In this document: piece after piece, positions 17,332 to 27,080 of the stretch | Numbering within the stretch: the stretch's first letter is position 1 | Layout of the letters: the number at the start of each line of letters is the position of its first letter | Assembly: GCF_025264665.1 (NCBI RefSeq) | Contig: NZ_CP073697.1 | Coordinates: 1,240,001 to 1,304,000 of the forward strand | Direction of reading: 5' to 3' | Length of the DNA: 64,000 bases | From: Edaphobacter flagellatus | GTDB taxonomy: Bacteria > Acidobacteriota > Terriglobia > Terriglobales > Acidobacteriaceae | Notes under the pieces: generated by a model | The model's database searches: none | What the model saw: only the letters and a program-made list of their open reading frames with translations | Told to the model about the DNA's origin: nothing | Position numbers and translations under genes: made by a program

Positions 17332-18422
17332 CAATCGATCTCGCGAGTCACATTCAATAGAACGCCCATGCTTGCCAACATCACAAACAGCGACGTGCCG
17401 CCAAACGAGATAAACGGCAGGGTAATACCCTTCGTCGGAAGGAGAGCCACCACGACGCTGATGTTGAAGAATGCCTGGATCAGAACCGTGCTCGTAATGC
17501 CGAATGCAAGAAACCGAGCAAACGGATCGGTCGAAAGATATGCAGCGCGGAATCCGCGATAACCCAGCGCGACGAAGAGAGCAACGACGCACAACGCTCC
17601 AAGCAGGCCCAGTTCCTCGCTGATCGTCGCAAAGATAAAGTCCGTATGTGGTTCCGGCAGATAGAAGAGCTTCTGGCGTCCTTCCATCAGACCGAGTCCG
17701 CGAAGCCCTCCGGTTCCAACCGCGATCAGAGACTGCAGGATATGGAAGCCCGTTCCACGCGGATCGGCCTCAGGGTTCACAAACGCCAGCATGCGGGCGC
17801 GACGCCACGGCACACGGAAGAGCATGTAGTACAGCACTGGAGCAGCGCAGAGTGCGCCAATTCCCAGATACTTCACCTCCATCCCGGCGAGGTAAAGCAT
17901 CAGCGCCGTCACGGCGACGCAGACCATCGCCGTACCGAGATCAGGCTCCTTCAGAATCAGCGCGACCATCACAAGCGGAGGCAGCGCAGCCTTCATGACT
18001 GTTCCCTTCCAGTCATCCATCTTGTGGATGCGTGTCTGGAGGAAGTAAGCGAGGAACAGAACAATCGCAGGTTTGGCCATCTCCGACGGCTGGAAGCTTG
18101 CAACACCGAATCGGAACCAGCGATGCGTATTATGCGAGTCGCGCATCGCAAACACACCGATCAGCAGCACCATCGTGATGCCGACCACCGCATACACAAA
18201 CTTTTCGTTATTAAAGCGGCGGTAGTCCACCTGCATCATCAGGACCAGAGCTACCAGTCCCGCAGCAGCCCACATGCTCTGCCGCAGCATGAAGTAGTAC
18301 GGAGTTCCAAAGCTGGCCTTGGCCATCACCGCCGATGCGGAGAAGACCGTCACCAGCCCAAACAGGACCAGCAACAGCACCACACCAAACAGCCACTTGT
18401 CGACTCCAACTCGCTTCGCCAT
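17331..18422 (-). CDS. ftsW: Septal peptidoglycan polymerase FtsW (SEDS family)
   Basis: SEDS glycosyltransferase that polymerises lipid II at the septum together with FtsI. The 363-residue protein is highly hydrophobic with about ten membrane segments. SEDS landmarks are visible: KPAIVLFLAYFLQ after SFQPSEMA, VALILKEPDLGTAMV, and the C-terminal ILVAL-type end GITLPFISFGGTSLFVML. It lies between murD and murG, the classic position, 22 bases after murD, and couples to murG by a one-base overlap. Confidence 0.96.
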   Translation of the reverse strand: MAKRVGVDKWLFGVVLLLVLFGLVTVFSASAVMAKASFGTPYYFMLRQSMWAAAGLVALVLMMQVDYRRFNNEKFVYAVVGITMVLLIGVFAMRDSHNTHRWFRFGVASFQPSEMAKPAIVLFLAYFLQTRIHKMDDWKGTVMKAALPPLVMVALILKEPDLGTAMVCVAVTALMLYLAGMEVKYLGIGALCAAPVLYYMLFRVPWRRARMLAFVNPEADPRGTGFHILQSLIAVGTGGLRGLGLMEGRQKLFYLPEPHTDFIFATISEELGLLGALCVVALFVALGYRGFRAAYLSTDPFARFLAFGITSTVLIQAFFNISVVVALLPTKGITLPFISFGGTSLFVMLASMGVLLNVTREID

Positions 18423-18444
18423 TGTTGCAACTTCCCGCTATCCG

Positions 18445-19800
18445 TTAACTCAGTTCGTTCACGATCTGCCGGAAGACGCGCCCACGATGCTCGTAGTTCT
18501 CAAACTGGTCGAAGCTGGAGCAGGCTGGCGCCAGCAGCACCACATCGCCCGGAACCGCAGCCTTATGAGCCTCGCGCACGGCTAAATCCATCGTTCCCGC
18601 TCCCACCATCTTCACGACTCCATTGAGCTGGCGCTCAATCTTTTCCGCGGCTGAACCAATCGTATAAACAGCCTTCGCCCGCTCGCGCAGCAGCTCCGAC
18701 ATCTGCGAGTAATCCGAATCCTTGTCCTTGCCACCGAGGATCAGGTGAACTCCGCCTGGAAAGGCCGCAACCGCCTTCATCGCAGCGTCCACGTTGGTCG
18801 CCTTGGAGTCGTTGAAATAGTCGACGCCCTGCAGGCAACGCACGAACTCCAGCCGATGCTCGACCGCCTTGAAGCGCGCCACCGAAGCGCGAATCGACTC
18901 AGCCGAAGCTCCGGCAAGCCGAGCCGCACAGACGGCCGCAAGTACGTTCTCGACATTGTGCGAGCCGCGCAGAGGAATCTCCGCAACCGGCATGATCGGT
19001 TCGGCCTTCGCTCCCTCGCTCGGGATAAACATGATGCTTTCACCATGCACGAACGTACCCTGCTTGATGGGCCTACGCGGGCTGAACCAGAAGATCTGCG
19101 CCTTCGTCTTCGCTGCCACCATTTGCGTCGGCTTGTCCTCGGCGTTCAGAATGAGATAGTCGCCCGCCTGCTGGTTCTCGGTGATACGCGCCTTCATCGC
19201 AGCATAGTTATCAAAGCTGCCATGACGGTCGAGATGGTCCGGCGTGATATTCAGCACCAGCGCGATCCAGGGATGGAACTGTTCAATCGTCTCCAACTGG
19301 AAGCTCGAGACCTCCAGCACGTCGAGCGTCTTGTCTGTGCTTTGGTCAATCAGGTCGATCACTGGTGTGCCGATGTTGCCGCCAACCTGCGTGGGCAGGC
19401 CGGCGTCCTGAAGAATCTTGCCGATCAGCGTCGTTGTGGTTGTCTTGCCGTTCGATCCGGTAATCGCGACGATACGCCCTTTTAGGAAGCGGCTGGCTAG
19501 CTCCAGCTCGCCGATCACCGGCATGCCGTAGCCGATCACCTGCTTCACCTCCGGTGTATCAAGCGGCACACCCGGCGAGATGACGATGAGATCCTGACGA
19601 CGGAAGGTGAGCAGGCCGTGGCCGCCACTCTCGACCATGATGCCTGCATCCAACAGCGCAGGAATCTCCTTCGCCAACGCTACCGCGCTACGCGCATCGC
19701 TCACGGTCACACGGGCTCCCTGGCGGCGCAGAAACATCGCCGCGGCGATACCCGACTTGCCAAGACCAACAACCAGTACTCGCTTATTCTTCAATTCCAT
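18445..19800 (-). CDS. murD: UDP-N-acetylmuramoyl-L-alanine--D-glutamate ligase
   Basis: Adds D-glutamate to UDP-MurNAc-L-Ala in the cytosol. The 451-residue protein has the N-terminal Rossmann-like start (KRVLVVGLGKSGIAAAMFL), the ATP loop TGSNGKTTTTTLIG, VLEVSSFQLE, LNITPDHLDRHG, and the C-terminal domain with GVDYFNDSKATN and LILGGKDKDSDY. I take the ATG at 19800 (MELKNKRVLVV); an ATG at 19824 adds eight residues and is possible. It lies 37 bases after mraY. Confidence 0.95.
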   Translation of the reverse strand: MELKNKRVLVVGLGKSGIAAAMFLRRQGARVTVSDARSAVALAKEIPALLDAGIMVESGGHGLLTFRRQDLIVISPGVPLDTPEVKQVIGYGMPVIGELELASRFLKGRIVAITGSNGKTTTTTLIGKILQDAGLPTQVGGNIGTPVIDLIDQSTDKTLDVLEVSSFQLETIEQFHPWIALVLNITPDHLDRHGSFDNYAAMKARITENQQAGDYLILNAEDKPTQMVAAKTKAQIFWFSPRRPIKQGTFVHGESIMFIPSEGAKAEPIMPVAEIPLRGSHNVENVLAAVCAARLAGASAESIRASVARFKAVEHRLEFVRCLQGVDYFNDSKATNVDAAMKAVAAFPGGVHLILGGKDKDSDYSQMSELLRERAKAVYTIGSAAEKIERQLNGVVKMVGAGTMDLAVREAHKAAVPGDVVLLAPACSSFDQFENYEHRGRVFRQIVNELS

Positions 19801-19837
19801 ATTTTTAGTTCCAGGCAGTCCCATCAGACCATATTCG

Positions 19838-20974
19838 TTAGCGAAGCTTCAATGTCGTCAACGCCAGCAGTGCGAAGATCAACGCCAGAATCCAGAAGCG
19901 CGCAATCACCTTGGACTCCGACCAGCCGAGCAGCTCGAAGTGGTGGTGCAGCGGAGCCATCTTGAAGATGCGTTTGCCGTTGCGCAGCTTGTAGCTGCCA
20001 ACCTGCAGCATGACGCTCACGGCCTCAAGAATAAAGACGCCGCCAATAAACGGCAGCAGCAGCTCCTGCTTGATGACAACAGCGACCGTGCCGATGGCCC
20101 CACCAAGTGCCAGCGAACCAACGTCGCCCATGAAGACTTCAGCCGGATGCGCGTTATACCAGAGGAAACCGATACTCGCGCCGACCATCGCGCCGCAGAA
20201 GATCGTCAGCTCGCTGACGAGCGGCATACGCTGCAGCTCGAGATAGTCCGAGAAGACAACATGGCCGCTGACGTAGGTCAGCACTGTCAGCGCTCCTGCG
20301 GCGATAATGGTGCAGCCGATCGCCAGGCCGTCGAGTCCGTCTGTAAGGTTCACCGCGTTGCTCGAAAACGAGATGACCAGCATGACGAAGGCGATGAAGG
20401 GAAGAAACGCCAGCCAGTGCATATGCGGAATGTGTCCCATCCACTCCCACACCAGGTCGGGCCGGAATCGCTTGAAGAACGGAAACATCAGCTTCGTGGA
20501 GTAGGCGCCATGCGCCTCCAGCCGCAACAATGCGATGGCCACGCCCGCACTCGCCAGCAGTTGCAGGCCAAGCTTAGCGCGCGCGGTCAGCCCGAGATTA
20601 CGGCGATGGACGACCTTGATGTAGTCGTCCGCAAAACCGATAGCGCCAAAAGCAATCGTGGACAACACCACCAGCCAGACGAAGGGGTTCGAGAGATCGG
20701 ACCACAGCAGTGTCGGTACGAGGATGGAGATGCAGATCAGTACGCCGCCCATCGTCGGCGTGCCGCTCTTCTTTTGGTGCGACTGCGGGCCTTCTTCACG
20801 AATGTACTGGCCGATCTGGAACTCACGAAGCCGTTCAATAACGTATGGCCCGATCAGCAGGCCGATTAGCAGAGCCGTCAGGCTGGCGAAGACCGTGCGA
20901 AACGTCAGATAACGGAAGATACGGAACAGGCGAAAGTATGGAAACAGCTTCTGGTACAGCAGCCAATAGAGCAA
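19838..20974 (-). CDS. mraY: Phospho-N-acetylmuramoyl-pentapeptide transferase
   Basis: Integral membrane enzyme transferring phospho-MurNAc-pentapeptide from UDP to undecaprenyl phosphate, forming lipid I. The 378-residue protein has about ten hydrophobic segments and the family signatures [28 protein letters not shown] (with the Asp pair), [13 protein letters not shown] and [11 protein letters not shown], and the His-rich [15 protein letters not shown] loop. All active-site aspartates are present. It sits between murF and murD as usual, though the 131-base gap after murF is the longest in this part of the run. Confidence 0.97.
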   Translation of the reverse strand: MLYWLLYQKLFPYFRLFRIFRYLTFRTVFASLTALLIGLLIGPYVIERLREFQIGQYIREEGPQSHQKKSGTPTMGGVLICISILVPTLLWSDLSNPFVWLVVLSTIAFGAIGFADDYIKVVHRRNLGLTARAKLGLQLLASAGVAIALLRLEAHGAYSTKLMFPFFKRFRPDLVWEWMGHIPHMHWLAFLPFIAFVMLVISFSSNAVNLTDGLDGLAIGCTIIAAGALTVLTYVSGHVVFSDYLELQRMPLVSELTIFCGAMVGASIGFLWYNAHPAEVFMGDVGSLALGGAIGTVAVVIKQELLLPFIGGVFILEAVSVMLQVGSYKLRNGKRIFKMAPLHHHFELLGWSESKVIARFWILALIFALLALTTLKLR

Positions 20975-21105
20975 GACGCCCGCCCTCGATAAGATTCGAT
21001 AAGATCTGACAGGCTCGCAGAGCCGCAGGATAGCTGTATCTTAACAGGCTCAGGCCATGCGTCCCGGCGGCATTTTTCCACTACGAACCAAACTTCATTC
21101 CCTGC

Positions 21106-22485
21106 TTATGCATCCAGCGCGGCAAGGGCCTTCTCCAGCCGCACACCGCGCGAGGCCTTCAGAAGAACAACGTCTCCGGCGCGGAGGTTCTGTTCCAACC
21201 ACGCACCGGCCTCCTCCGGAGTCTGCACAAACAGCGCATTCAAGCCAGCCTCCTGTGCCGCCGCGACCAGCGCATGCGCGTGACCGCGTACTCCCACCAC
21301 AGCAGAGACACCGCGTTCGGCCATGCGTCGCCCACAGGCTGTGTGTAAAGCATTGGCTTCCGGTCCAAGCTCCAGCATCTCGCCCGCGATGACAATATGG
21401 CGCTCGCCGGGCATCGCCATCAGCGCGTCCACCATCGCATCCAGCGCACGCGGGTTGGAGTTGTAGCAATCATTAATCAGGGTTGCGCCGTGCCACTTCA
21501 AGATTTCGCCGCGCTTGTCGCCTGGTTCAAGCTCGTACAGGGCAGCAGCGCAGGCCTTCAGACTCATCCCACTGCGAACGCCCACAGCGATCGCTGCCAG
21601 CGCGTTCAGCACATTATGACGGCCCAGCAGTTTCAGATGCACCGGCTCGCGGTCGGTCGCTATCACCGCATCGAACCGCATGCCATCCACACCTGCTTCT
21701 TCGATATTTTCTGCACGAACCTGTGCGCTCGACTCCGTTCCATAGAAGATCGCGCGACCACCCATACCTTTGCCGAAGTCCTTGACATAGGGATCATCAA
21801 CGTTCAGAACAGCAATACCATCCGCAGACAATGACTCAACCAGTTCGTACTTCGCGCGCGCGATTCCGGCAAGGCCATCGGGAAAGAACTCCATGTGCAC
21901 CGGAGCAACGTTTGAGACGACCGCCCAATCAGGCTCAGCAATCTTCGCAAGCGCTGTGATCTCACCGGCATGGTTCATGCCCATCTCGATTACCGCGACC
22001 TCGTGTTCCTTCTCCAACTTCAGCAGTTGTAGAGGAAGCCCGAAGGCATTATTCAGATTGCCCGCGGACTTCAATACACGAAACTTGGCGCCAAGCACCT
22101 GCGCGACGGCCTCCTTGGTGGTCGTCTTTCCGGCCGATCCCGTAACTCCGATAACGCGTCCGCCCCAATGCTTCCGGACGGTGTGAGCGAGGCGCTGCAA
22201 CGCAAGCAGCACGCAATCGTCACATTCAGATACACGTAGCAACTTTGAGGTATCGATTTCTGAAGGCACAATCCATTGATTGCTCACCACGGCTGCGACT
22301 GCACCATCGGCCAACGCAGCGGCAACGTAGTCGTGGCCGTCCAGGCGTTCACCTTTGACGGCGAAGAAGAGGTCACCAGCACTGATGGTTCGCGAATCGA
22401 TCGAGTAGCCGAACGCTTCGGCGGATGTATCGAAATCGCCCTCTGCGTAAATCCAGTCAGCAACCTGACCGAGCGTCAACTTCAT
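21106..22485 (-). CDS. murF: UDP-N-acetylmuramoyl-tripeptide--D-alanyl-D-alanine ligase
   Basis: Adds D-Ala-D-Ala to the UDP-MurNAc-tripeptide, completing the soluble precursor. The 459-residue protein has an N-terminal DSRTISAGDLFFAVKGERLDG domain, the ATP loop VTGSAGKTTTKEAVAQVL, EMGMNHAGEI, NVAPVHMEFF, HNVLNALAAIAVG, and the C-terminal LINDCYNSNPRALDAM with ELGPEA. Its ATG overlaps the murE stop as ATGA, so it is translationally coupled. No ddl gene for making D-Ala-D-Ala is in this window. Confidence 0.96.
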   Translation of the reverse strand: MKLTLGQVADWIYAEGDFDTSAEAFGYSIDSRTISAGDLFFAVKGERLDGHDYVAAALADGAVAAVVSNQWIVPSEIDTSKLLRVSECDDCVLLALQRLAHTVRKHWGGRVIGVTGSAGKTTTKEAVAQVLGAKFRVLKSAGNLNNAFGLPLQLLKLEKEHEVAVIEMGMNHAGEITALAKIAEPDWAVVSNVAPVHMEFFPDGLAGIARAKYELVESLSADGIAVLNVDDPYVKDFGKGMGGRAIFYGTESSAQVRAENIEEAGVDGMRFDAVIATDREPVHLKLLGRHNVLNALAAIAVGVRSGMSLKACAAALYELEPGDKRGEILKWHGATLINDCYNSNPRALDAMVDALMAMPGERHIVIAGEMLELGPEANALHTACGRRMAERGVSAVVGVRGHAHALVAAAQEAGLNALFVQTPEEAGAWLEQNLRAGDVVLLKASRGVRLEKALAALDA

Positions 22486-23966
22486 TCCATCTCCTTCAGA
22501 ACACGGGCCGCAACGGCCATATCATCAAACGGCACAGGCCCGCTCTTTAACAGCTGTACCTTCTCATGTCCTTTACCTGCTATGAGCACAATATCTCCGG
22601 GATGTGCCGCGTGAATCGCTACCTCTATTGCTTTGGCGCGATCTTCTTCCACGATGCACTCGGTCCCTGTCTCTTTCACTCCAACCAGGGCTTCGGCGAT
22701 GATCGCAGCGGGATCTTCACTGCGTGGATTATCGCTCGTAAGCACAACGAGATCGCTTCCCTCGCCTGCAGCGCGCCCCATGCGTGGACGCTTGGTGCGA
22801 TCACGATCGCCGCCGCAGCCGAAGAGCGTAATAACATGGCCACGGTTGCCCTTCTGTAGATCGCGTGCAAGTGAGATCAGGTTGCGCAATGCATCATCGG
22901 TATGCGCGTAGTCAACAACGACGGTAATGCCGTTCTTCGATGGTACAACCTCGAAGCGCCCCGGGACCTGCGCTCCCGCCTCGGCCGCGCATACGATCTC
23001 ATCCAACTTCAACCCTCGCGACCATGCGCCAGCGCTGGCAGCGAGAAGGTTATAGACGTTGACTCGGCCTGTGAGTGGCGAGCGAATCTCCGCCACGCCT
23101 GCGGGCGTGATCATGCGAAAGCGCGTTTCTCCAGCGAGCATCTGAATCGATTCAGCCGCAAAGTCCGCCTTCGCATCGACACCGTAGCGAATGACCTGCG
23201 ACCGCTCAATCGTCTTCGCAAGACGCTCGCCATAGGGATCGTCCGTATTTAGGACAGCGACACGCGGAGGTGGAGTTCCAACGCCTTCAAACAAGCGCGA
23301 TTTCGCGGCAAAATAGGCCTCCATCGTCCGGTGGTAGTCCAGATGATCCTGCGTCAGATTGGTGAAGATAGCAACCTCAACAGGAAGCCCCCACACGCGC
23401 TCCTGCTCCAGCGCGTGACTGGACATCTCCATCACAGCCTCGGTCGCGCCAGCCCTCACGCCGTCGGCAAATAGCTCCAGAATGTCGCGCGACTCAGGCG
23501 TCGTGTGCAGAGATTCGCGCACCTCTCCGGCAACGTGTGTCTCGATCGTGCCGATCAGCACGCACTTGCGGCCCACGCTGCGCAGCATCGCTTCAAGAAG
23601 AAATGCAGTCGTCGTCTTGCCGTTGGTCCCCGTGACTCCGCTGAGGGCCAGGTGTGACTGCGGATGGTTGAAGATGGCGGAGCTTGCTTCCGCTAACGCT
23701 CGACGTCCATGCTCGACAAGAGCGAGGCCTAAATTTTTACCTCGCAATGCTGCAAAGGCATCGCGCGAATCTGTGATGATCGCTGCTGCGCCTGCAGCGA
23801 CAGCCTTCTCGACGAACTGGTTTCCGTCTACAGAACCGCCGCGCATAGCGACGAAGACATCTCCGTGCTGAACGCGGCGCGAGTCGTATTGAACATTCGC
23901 GACTATAACGGGAGAAGCGACACACTCCACCGTCGTTACGTCGCGCAGTACTTCGTTCCAGTCCAT
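22482..23966 (-). CDS. murE: UDP-MurNAc-L-Ala-D-Glu--2,6-diaminopimelate ligase
   Basis: Adds the third peptide residue to the peptidoglycan precursor. The 494-residue protein shows YDSRRVQHGDVFVAM, the ATP loop VTGTNGKTTTAFLLEAML, the TTPES substrate motif, EMSSHALEQERV, NLTQDHLDYH with the FAAKSRLF carbamylated-lysine region, and the C-terminal GCGGDRDRTKRP. The specificity loop reads SDNPRSEDP; DNPR marks meso-diaminopimelate enzymes, so the wall should be of the Gram-negative meso-DAP type. It lies 39 bases after ftsI. Confidence 0.97.
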   Translation of the reverse strand: MDWNEVLRDVTTVECVASPVIVANVQYDSRRVQHGDVFVAMRGGSVDGNQFVEKAVAAGAAAIITDSRDAFAALRGKNLGLALVEHGRRALAEASSAIFNHPQSHLALSGVTGTNGKTTTAFLLEAMLRSVGRKCVLIGTIETHVAGEVRESLHTTPESRDILELFADGVRAGATEAVMEMSSHALEQERVWGLPVEVAIFTNLTQDHLDYHRTMEAYFAAKSRLFEGVGTPPPRVAVLNTDDPYGERLAKTIERSQVIRYGVDAKADFAAESIQMLAGETRFRMITPAGVAEIRSPLTGRVNVYNLLAASAGAWSRGLKLDEIVCAAEAGAQVPGRFEVVPSKNGITVVVDYAHTDDALRNLISLARDLQKGNRGHVITLFGCGGDRDRTKRPRMGRAAGEGSDLVVLTSDNPRSEDPAAIIAEALVGVKETGTECIVEEDRAKAIEVAIHAAHPGDIVLIAGKGHEKVQLLKSGPVPFDDMAVAARVLKEME

Positions 23967-24005
23967 ATCTTCTATTGATTCTAAGCTTGCGCGAGGACTT
24001 GGCAG

Positions 24006-26324
24006 CTATCGTGCAAAGCGCACGACGATCTCGGTTCCCGCAGGCACGGTTGTGCCCGGAGCTGGCGCCTGCTCTTTCGCAAGTCCGCTGCCAGCGGGCT
24101 GCACGCGCAGTCCAAGACTGCCTGCTTTTTCGACAACCACGCGCAACGGCAGTCCCTCAAACGACGGGACCTGGACGCGATGGCTAGCATCGACAACGAC
24201 TCCTCCGTTTGGCTTCGACTGCATCGCAGGAACAACCTGCGGAGACGCTACAGCTGCGCTTTGCAATACGGGCGTGCTCTCGCTGCCGGACTGAAACGCT
24301 GCAACCACCTTTGCAGGCAGCAGGCTCATCAGCTTCGAACTCTTGCTGTTGCTGGTTGCCGTCGCTTTGGGTGCAGGCACAGCGGGTGTAGCAGCGGCGT
24401 CCGACTGAGCGCGCAGTGGATCATCTGCTGGAAGCTCGTTGATCTGCGCAAACATCTGCTCGAGGTTGGCGCCATTGTCTGCCAGCGAATCATCGACCTC
24501 GACATTATTCTTTGCCAACATCATCTGCTGCTGGCTCTTGGTCTTCAATGGCTGATCGTGTGGAACGCCGAGGTACTCCAACACTTGCTGCGCGACTTCC
24601 GCGAAGACGGGCGCGCTGGTTTCTGAACCATAACGAGTGCCCACCGTGGGCGTATCGATCACAACAGCCACCGAGATTGCAGGGTTGCTGACCGGTGCGA
24701 AGCCTGCAAAGCTGGCGACCAGTTTCGTATGCGAATACGTGTGGGTGACAGGGTCGACCTTCTGCGCGGTACCGGTCTTACCACCGGCACTGTATCCATT
24801 GAGCGCGGCACGCTTTCCGGTTCCCTCAACGACAATGCCCTGCATCATGCTGCGCATCTTGGCGGAGGTAAGCTCCTTGATGACGCGATGTGCTCCATCA
24901 GGAAGCTGCGCGGGCAACTGATTCGCGGGGCGGAAGGCTACAGGCTGTAGTCGTGGATCGCCCTTCATCTGATCCGTCGATTGAAGAAGAATGTGCGGAG
25001 GCATATAGACTCCACCGTTTGCGATGGTGCTGACCATCGTTACCAGCTGCACAGGCGTTACACCTATCTCCTGCCCGATGGCCAAAGAAAGGATACTGGT
25101 CGCATCCCATTTCTTCGGTTTGCGCAGCAGGCCTCGTGTCTCACTGGGCAACTCAATGCCGGAGCGGTCGCCGAACCCGAAGCCACGGATGTAGTCGTAG
25201 AACTTCTGGTTACCGAGCTTCAGCGCCATCTTCGCCGCACCCACGTCGCTCGATCGCTCCAGCGCATACTGCACGGTCACGCGGCCAAGATGACCATCTG
25301 ATTTGTCGTCGTGCAGCGTGCGTCCGTACATTGTCAGGGCACCGCCTTCGCAATCAACAATATCGGTCGGCTGCACTCCTGCTCCATCGATTGCCGCTGC
25401 ATAGGTGGCCAGCTTGAAGGTCGAGCCCGGCTCATAAACATCGCTCACAGCAAGGTTCTTGAGGACGCTGGCATCCATGTGCCGCTGATCATTTGGATTG
25501 AATCGCGGCGAGACAGCGAGCGCAAGAATGTGGCCTGTGTGCGGATCCTGCACGACCACGGTGCCGTGCTGCGCCTTCATCTTCTCAACCTGTGCATCGA
25601 GCGCACGCTCAGCCATGTACTGGATATTGGCATCGATGGTGAGCACCAGGTTCTCGCCCGGCATCGGCTGACTCTCTTCGCTGCCGTAGACATGGCGCTT
25701 GGCGTCGAGTGCCGTCAGCATATGACCCGGCGTGCCGTGCATCTCGTCGTCGAACTGACGCTCGAGGCCCCCTAGACCGGTGTCGTCGGTGCCGACGTAG
25801 CCGAGCACTTGAGCAGCAAGATCATTATTCGGGTAGAAGCGTTTGAACTCCTTCTGGAAGTAGACGCCTTTCAGATTCAGCTCACGAACGCGTGTCGCCG
25901 TCTCGGCATCGACACGGCGGGCTACCCATGCAAAGTTGCGCGATGCATTGAAGCGCGCGAACATCTGCGGCTCAGAAGTAAAGTTATCGTGCGGATCGGC
26001 GTGAACGATCTTAGCCAGAATCTGCGCAGTGTTTTCGCGGTTTTCGCCAAGCTCACTGGGTACGGCGTAGATACTGTCGACCAGCACCGTCATCGCCAGT
26101 TCTTTCAGGTTGCGATCATAGAGCACACCACGGCGAGGGGCGACTTCGAAGGTCCTCTGCTGCTGCTTCGCTGCGCGCTCGACAAAGTCGCTATGGCGAA
26201 CGACCTGCAGCCACACCAGACGAAGACCGATTGCAGAGGTCCAGAAGCAAAAGAAGAGCGCCACGTAGACGAACCGGATTCTCCTGATCGGAGCGGTCAA
26301 CGTCTGTCGTGGCGCGTTATTCAT
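24006..26324 (-). CDS. ftsI: Septal peptidoglycan transpeptidase FtsI (PBP3/PBP2x-like) with PASTA domain
   Basis: Cross-links septal peptidoglycan as partner of FtsW. The 772-residue protein has one N-terminal membrane segment at about 18-40, a dimerisation domain (VAPRRGVLYDRNLKELAM), and a transpeptidase domain with S301-T-F-K304, S358-S-D360 (the usual SxN is SSD here) and K516-T-G518 in GGKTGTAQKVDP. A low-complexity Ala/Ser/Thr stretch at about 615-700 leads to one C-terminal PASTA domain (VPSFEGLPLRVVVEKAG...). It is longer than proteobacterial FtsI (about 590), nearer to Gram-positive PBP2x and acidobacterial forms. Next to ftsL and murE in the classic order. Confidence 0.95.
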   Translation of the reverse strand: MNNAPRQTLTAPIRRIRFVYVALFFCFWTSAIGLRLVWLQVVRHSDFVERAAKQQQRTFEVAPRRGVLYDRNLKELAMTVLVDSIYAVPSELGENRENTAQILAKIVHADPHDNFTSEPQMFARFNASRNFAWVARRVDAETATRVRELNLKGVYFQKEFKRFYPNNDLAAQVLGYVGTDDTGLGGLERQFDDEMHGTPGHMLTALDAKRHVYGSEESQPMPGENLVLTIDANIQYMAERALDAQVEKMKAQHGTVVVQDPHTGHILALAVSPRFNPNDQRHMDASVLKNLAVSDVYEPGSTFKLATYAAAIDGAGVQPTDIVDCEGGALTMYGRTLHDDKSDGHLGRVTVQYALERSSDVGAAKMALKLGNQKFYDYIRGFGFGDRSGIELPSETRGLLRKPKKWDATSILSLAIGQEIGVTPVQLVTMVSTIANGGVYMPPHILLQSTDQMKGDPRLQPVAFRPANQLPAQLPDGAHRVIKELTSAKMRSMMQGIVVEGTGKRAALNGYSAGGKTGTAQKVDPVTHTYSHTKLVASFAGFAPVSNPAISVAVVIDTPTVGTRYGSETSAPVFAEVAQQVLEYLGVPHDQPLKTKSQQQMMLAKNNVEVDDSLADNGANLEQMFAQINELPADDPLRAQSDAAATPAVPAPKATATSNSKSSKLMSLLPAKVVAAFQSGSESTPVLQSAAVASPQVVPAMQSKPNGGVVVDASHRVQVPSFEGLPLRVVVEKAGSLGLRVQPAGSGLAKEQAPAPGTTVPAGTEIVVRFAR

Positions 26325-26363
26325 CTCTGTCCTGCTTCAAATTTTACGTTTGTAAGTTCAATC

Positions 26364-26897
26364 CTACTGAGCAACCAGAGCAAGAGCATTCGATTGAGCA
26401 ACGACAGCACCGGCGGGAAGCAGGCTTCCATCGGGGCGCACAACCTGTCCGGGTTGCGGTGCGTCGAGTCCAAGCTGCTTGGCGATCTTGTCGATGCGCT
26501 CCGGATCGGTGAGCTGAGCTTCCGTCAACCGAAGCTGGCGGTTCTCTTCGCGCAGCTGCTCCACCTGCTGCTTCTGCGCCTCAACCTTATAGCCAATCTC
26601 GATAGCGAGGAAGTGCTGCCAGACATAGACCATTACGAGTACGAAGAGCATGCTCATCGCCACAGCAAACTGCCGCATCTCGCGGCGGCGCTCCGGATCA
26701 TCGGCCTTCACCAGCCGTGTGTTGTCGATGTGCTTAGCGAAGAAGACCTCGGGCGTGGGGCCGCGGCGCGCCTTGCGCTGCGCTTCGAACAGCTCATGAT
26801 TGCGCTCAGCCAACGACTGGGTACGGCGCTGCGGCTTCACGGCCGCCTTTCCCATCATGCCAATCTGTTGTCCTGCTAACGCTGTTGTCGCCATCAC
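26364..26897 (-). CDS. ftsL: Cell division protein FtsL-like bitopic protein
   Basis: Small bitopic divisome protein that joins FtsB and FtsQ and activates FtsW-FtsI. Identification rests mainly on position between rsmH and ftsI, and on architecture: 177 residues, a cytoplasmic N-terminus of about 75, one membrane segment (FAVAMSMLFVLVMVYVWQHF), a coiled coil (YKVEAQKQQVEQLREENRQL), then LTDPERIDKIAKQLGLDAP, the motif typical of FtsL/DivIC. The tail (PDGSLLPAGAVVAQ) is Ala-rich. Sequence conservation in FtsL is low, so the family name is a strong inference, not a motif match. Confidence 0.85.
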   Translation of the reverse strand: MMATTALAGQQIGMMGKAAVKPQRRTQSLAERNHELFEAQRKARRGPTPEVFFAKHIDNTRLVKADDPERRREMRQFAVAMSMLFVLVMVYVWQHFLAIEIGYKVEAQKQQVEQLREENRQLRLTEAQLTDPERIDKIAKQLGLDAPQPGQVVRPDGSLLPAGAVVAQSNALALVAQ

Positions 26898-26913
26898 ACA
26901 CCTCTTACCGTCT

Positions 26914-27080
26914 TCTGTTACCGCTCCTCAAAACGAAACCGGGCCGGAATCGCTATAGAAGGAAGGGACTTTGTACTGCTGAATTGTCTTTCGCCTGAAA
27001 GCACGGTGGGACAATCCCGGCCCGATCACTTGTCTGTTACCGCTTCCAAACTTTCAGGAGTCAGTAACTAAAACTGTTAC
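26914..27080 (-). promoter_or_regulatory. rsmH-ftsL intergenic leader with nested inverted and direct repeats
   Basis: The only long gap (183 bases) in the first half of the run. TCTGTTACCGC occurs twice (26914-26924 and 27033-27043) and flanks a long-range inverted repeat, CGGGCCGGAAT (26940-26950) against ATCCCGGCCCG (27014-27024). On the minus strand a GGGAttgTCCC hairpin would compete with it. A small palindrome AGTAAC/GTTACT sits just after the rsmH stop (27063-27080). This suggests RNA-level control of ftsL-ftsI, but no known riboswitch is recognised. Confidence 0.4.
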
